Shown here one piece after another: positions 62,549-64,000 of a stretch of DNA of 64,000 bases. Position numbers and translations under genes: made by a program. This stretch comes from JAJKIP01 sp037200685 (GTDB lineage Bacteria; Bacteroidota; Bacteroidia; Chitinophagales; Chitinophagaceae): NCBI GenBank assembly GCA_037200685.1, contig JBBCIG010000002.1, positions 1 to 64,000 on the forward strand, read 5' to 3'. Position 1 is the first letter of the stretch. Every line of letters starts with the position of its first letter. The notes below the pieces were generated by a model, which searched no databases, was not told the origin of the DNA, and saw only the letters and a list, made by a program, of their open reading frames with translations.

Positions 62549-62966
62549 AACAAAGAATTTAACTGGGTTGTTGGTTTTCTAAAGTCTCTCCTGGGGATGA
62601 GCTGATACGAAAATATTTTTTGCATGGTGATTTTCAAACCCACAAATATTAACACAATGTGGAAAAGGGAACATATACATGGCCAAATGCTGTGCTGTAC
62701 TGGTTTAGGGGACTTCTGCACAACTGTATATGTTTTTTTTGAGAAATTATTTTTGGAAAATTCCAAACTGTTGGTTAAAAAATTGTTACCGCAAAAGCTT
62801 CACGCTGAAAGTGAGACACAGCAAGGATTTCGTACTATAAAAAGCTGAAACCTTCTCCAGCACTGTGTTTCATAGATTCTCTCTTCTCAAATTCACATTA
62901 AATTGATAATATATGAATAACGTAAGATTAAAAATTTAATAATACAGATATTTTGTTTTTTTGCGT
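62549..62966. other. divergent intergenic region
   Basis: 418 bases between nrdJ and the DUF2490 gene. I see a short inverted repeat TTTGGAA-AA-TTCCAAA (62752-62767) and AT-rich sequence. No cobalamin riboswitch, NrdR box or dispersed repeat is evident. Confidence 0.5.
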
Positions 62967-63695
62967 ATGAAAAAAATATTGCTGCTGTTCTTACTTATCG
63001 TTTCGGCTTCTTTATTTTATAATAGCCATGCACAATCCCAGTTTACAGGTTGGGTATCATCCTTCAATACTTTTAAAACTGGTAAAAAAATAAGTATTCA
63101 TAATGACATACAATGGAGAAGCACCGATGGCATCAAACAAATGCAAACATTTTTATTCCGGGTGGGAATGAATGTGCACCTCAAAAAAAATCTTATTGTA
63201 ACTGCCGGTTATGCATTTACCAGCAACAGGCGTACCATTAGCGGTATCAATGACTATCTTCCCGAACATCGTATATGGGAGCAATTGATAGTAACGCATA
63301 AATTAAAAAATATTTTCACCACCCATCGCTTTCGGATTGAACAACGGTTCATTTCACAAAAGATAGCTGTAAACAACCAGTTGGAAAATAATGGTCATGT
63401 ATATGCGAACCGTTTCCGTTATTTTTTTCGCAACATTCTTCCTTTTAAAAAACAAACATCTTTTCAAAAAGGAGTATTCGTGGCATTGCAAGATGAAGTC
63501 TTTGTCAACTTTGGTAATACAGCCGGGGTCAATGGAGAATTTTTTGATCAAAACAGGTTTTACGTAGCAGCGGGTTACCGCATCAGCCCAAAAGCCGACA
63601 TTGAAATTGGTTATATAAATCAATATGTAAATGGAAGAGGCGATGCATTCACCAAAAATAATATTGTCCAGCTAGCGAGTTATCTAAGGCTTTAG
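62967..63695 (+). CDS. DUF2490 outer-membrane-type protein
   Basis: 242 residues from ATG 62967 (MKKILLLFLLIVSASLFYNS is a signal peptide). Beta-strand-rich protein of the DUF2490 family: WVSSFNTFKTGKKISIHNDIQW, HRIWEQLIVTHKLKNI, HRFRIEQRFISQ, NRFRYFFRNILPF, FFDQNRFYVAAGYRISPK and YINQYVNGRG. Probably an outer-membrane barrel of unknown function. A preceding TTG codon in frame is not used. Monocistronic. Confidence 0.82.
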   Translation: MKKILLLFLLIVSASLFYNSHAQSQFTGWVSSFNTFKTGKKISIHNDIQWRSTDGIKQMQTFLFRVGMNVHLKKNLIVTAGYAFTSNRRTISGINDYLPEHRIWEQLIVTHKLKNIFTTHRFRIEQRFISQKIAVNNQLENNGHVYANRFRYFFRNILPFKKQTSFQKGVFVALQDEVFVNFGNTAGVNGEFFDQNRFYVAAGYRISPKADIEIGYINQYVNGRGDAFTKNNIVQLASYLRL

Positions 63696-63915
63696 TCCTT
63701 TTGCGATTCCTCTTTGGGGAAAAGGCTGCACATTTTCAAAAACCGTGGGTTACTACCTGTATTCCTGAAAGGATTTTTACGAAAGAAACTTCTGTACAGC
63801 GATTTATCAGTCATATTTCGAGTTATTTTTGGACGAAACTTAAACTCTTTTAAATAGTCAAAACCCCTTCAATCACAAAAACTTTTCGCATTTTTGCAAC
63901 AACAACCGTTACCGG

Positions 63916-64000
63916 ATGAAGTCAGCTATTTATCATTCACTTATAGAAAGAAAAAAGCAGGGGAAAAAATCCTTCGCAGTACTAATAGACCCTGACAAGG
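63916..64000 (+). CDS. PcrB-family glycerol-1-phosphate prenyltransferase (partial)
   Basis: Only the first 28 residues are in the window: MKSAIYHSLIERKKQGKKSF then AVLIDPDK, the opening of the TIM-barrel geranylgeranylglyceryl/heptaprenylglyceryl phosphate synthase family (the Asp-Pro-Asp-Lys stretch binds phosphate). It would make an archaeal-type prenyl ether of glycerol-1-phosphate; in this phylum the final product is uncertain. A CATTTTTG element (63889-63896) may be its -7 box. Truncated by the window edge. Confidence 0.75.
   Translation, partial: MKSAIYHSLIERKKQGKKSFAVLIDPDK

Noticed and set aside
62640..62770. NrdR box or cobalamin riboswitch upstream of nrdJ
   Set aside because: CACAAATATTAACACAATG is only weakly like an NrdR box, with no second box, and none of the conserved riboswitch core is visible.

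Overview
The window reads as chromosomal DNA of a member of the Bacteroidota, most likely Chitinophagaceae or a close relative. The evidence is: type IX secretion (T9SS) sorting domains of type A and type B, a PorP/SprF-family protein, a NagB-LmbE fusion, DUF922, DUF2490, DUF2795 and PcrB-type genes, and promoters of the phylum-specific form TTTG-N19-TAnnTTTG. Almost all of it is housekeeping or cell-envelope gene content. I see no prophage, insertion sequence, CRISPR array or rRNA operon. The one RNA gene seen is tRNA-Ala(GGC).

Layout. 0-7.4 kb: an acidic low-complexity protein, a PAS histidine kinase, NagB-LmbE, a C10 cysteine peptidase, a membrane AraC regulator, tRNA-Ala, and a YtxH/holin-like envelope cluster. 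7.9-14.5 kb: eukaryotic-type citrate synthase, tgt-lptG, a glycosyltransferase, rsmG and a LuxR-type response regulator. 15-26.8 kb: M1 and M28 exported peptidases, rsmI, pssA-purS, Xaa-Pro aminopeptidase, PEP carboxykinase, a DUF922 protein, a deoxynucleoside kinase and trpS. 27-31 kb: gatC, an ABC ATPase, a PduO-type cobalamin adenosyltransferase and a TPR histidine kinase/response regulator pair. 31.3-34.2 kb: three exported proteins in a row (OmpA-like, beta-trefoil-like, unknown). 34.2-42.4 kb: lolD, a DUF2795 protein, fabI, recN, a zinc-ribbon coiled coil, a Nif3-like protein, a YitT-family protein and a degenerate DinB. 42.6-49.6 kb: envelope and T9SS proteins, including a 1466-residue PKD array followed by a PorP/SprF partner. 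49.6-56 kb: an rRNA methyltransferase, then grpE-dnaJ and clpP-clpP-clpX. 56.3-64 kb: an LpxR-like protein, two tiny proteins, an aldo-keto reductase, B12-dependent ribonucleotide reductase, a DUF2490 protein and the start of a PcrB-family gene.

Two things dominate at larger scale. First, about twenty conserved genes between 0.5 and 26.8 kb, plus the Nif3 gene at 39.6-40.7 kb, are split by one-base frameshifts, while 26.9-39.4 kb and everything after 40.8 kb is clean. This looks like poor consensus quality and not gene decay, so broken genes are annotated here as single spans. Second, the intergenic DNA is full of repeats. A previously unfamiliar 60-120 bp element occurs 13 times, always between genes. 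Several copies carry short palindromes at the same internal point. Related palindromes also sit in frame inside rsmG, recN (twice) and the end of an ABC-ATPase gene. This repeat system is the most unusual feature of the window.

Functional links: the adenosyltransferase can supply the adenosylcobalamin needed by the B12-dependent ribonucleotide reductase. GrpE-DnaJ and ClpP-ClpX form a proteostasis block. The PKD array and the PorP/SprF protein are probably an outer-surface pair. LolD, LptG, LpxR, OmpA and PssA all serve the envelope.
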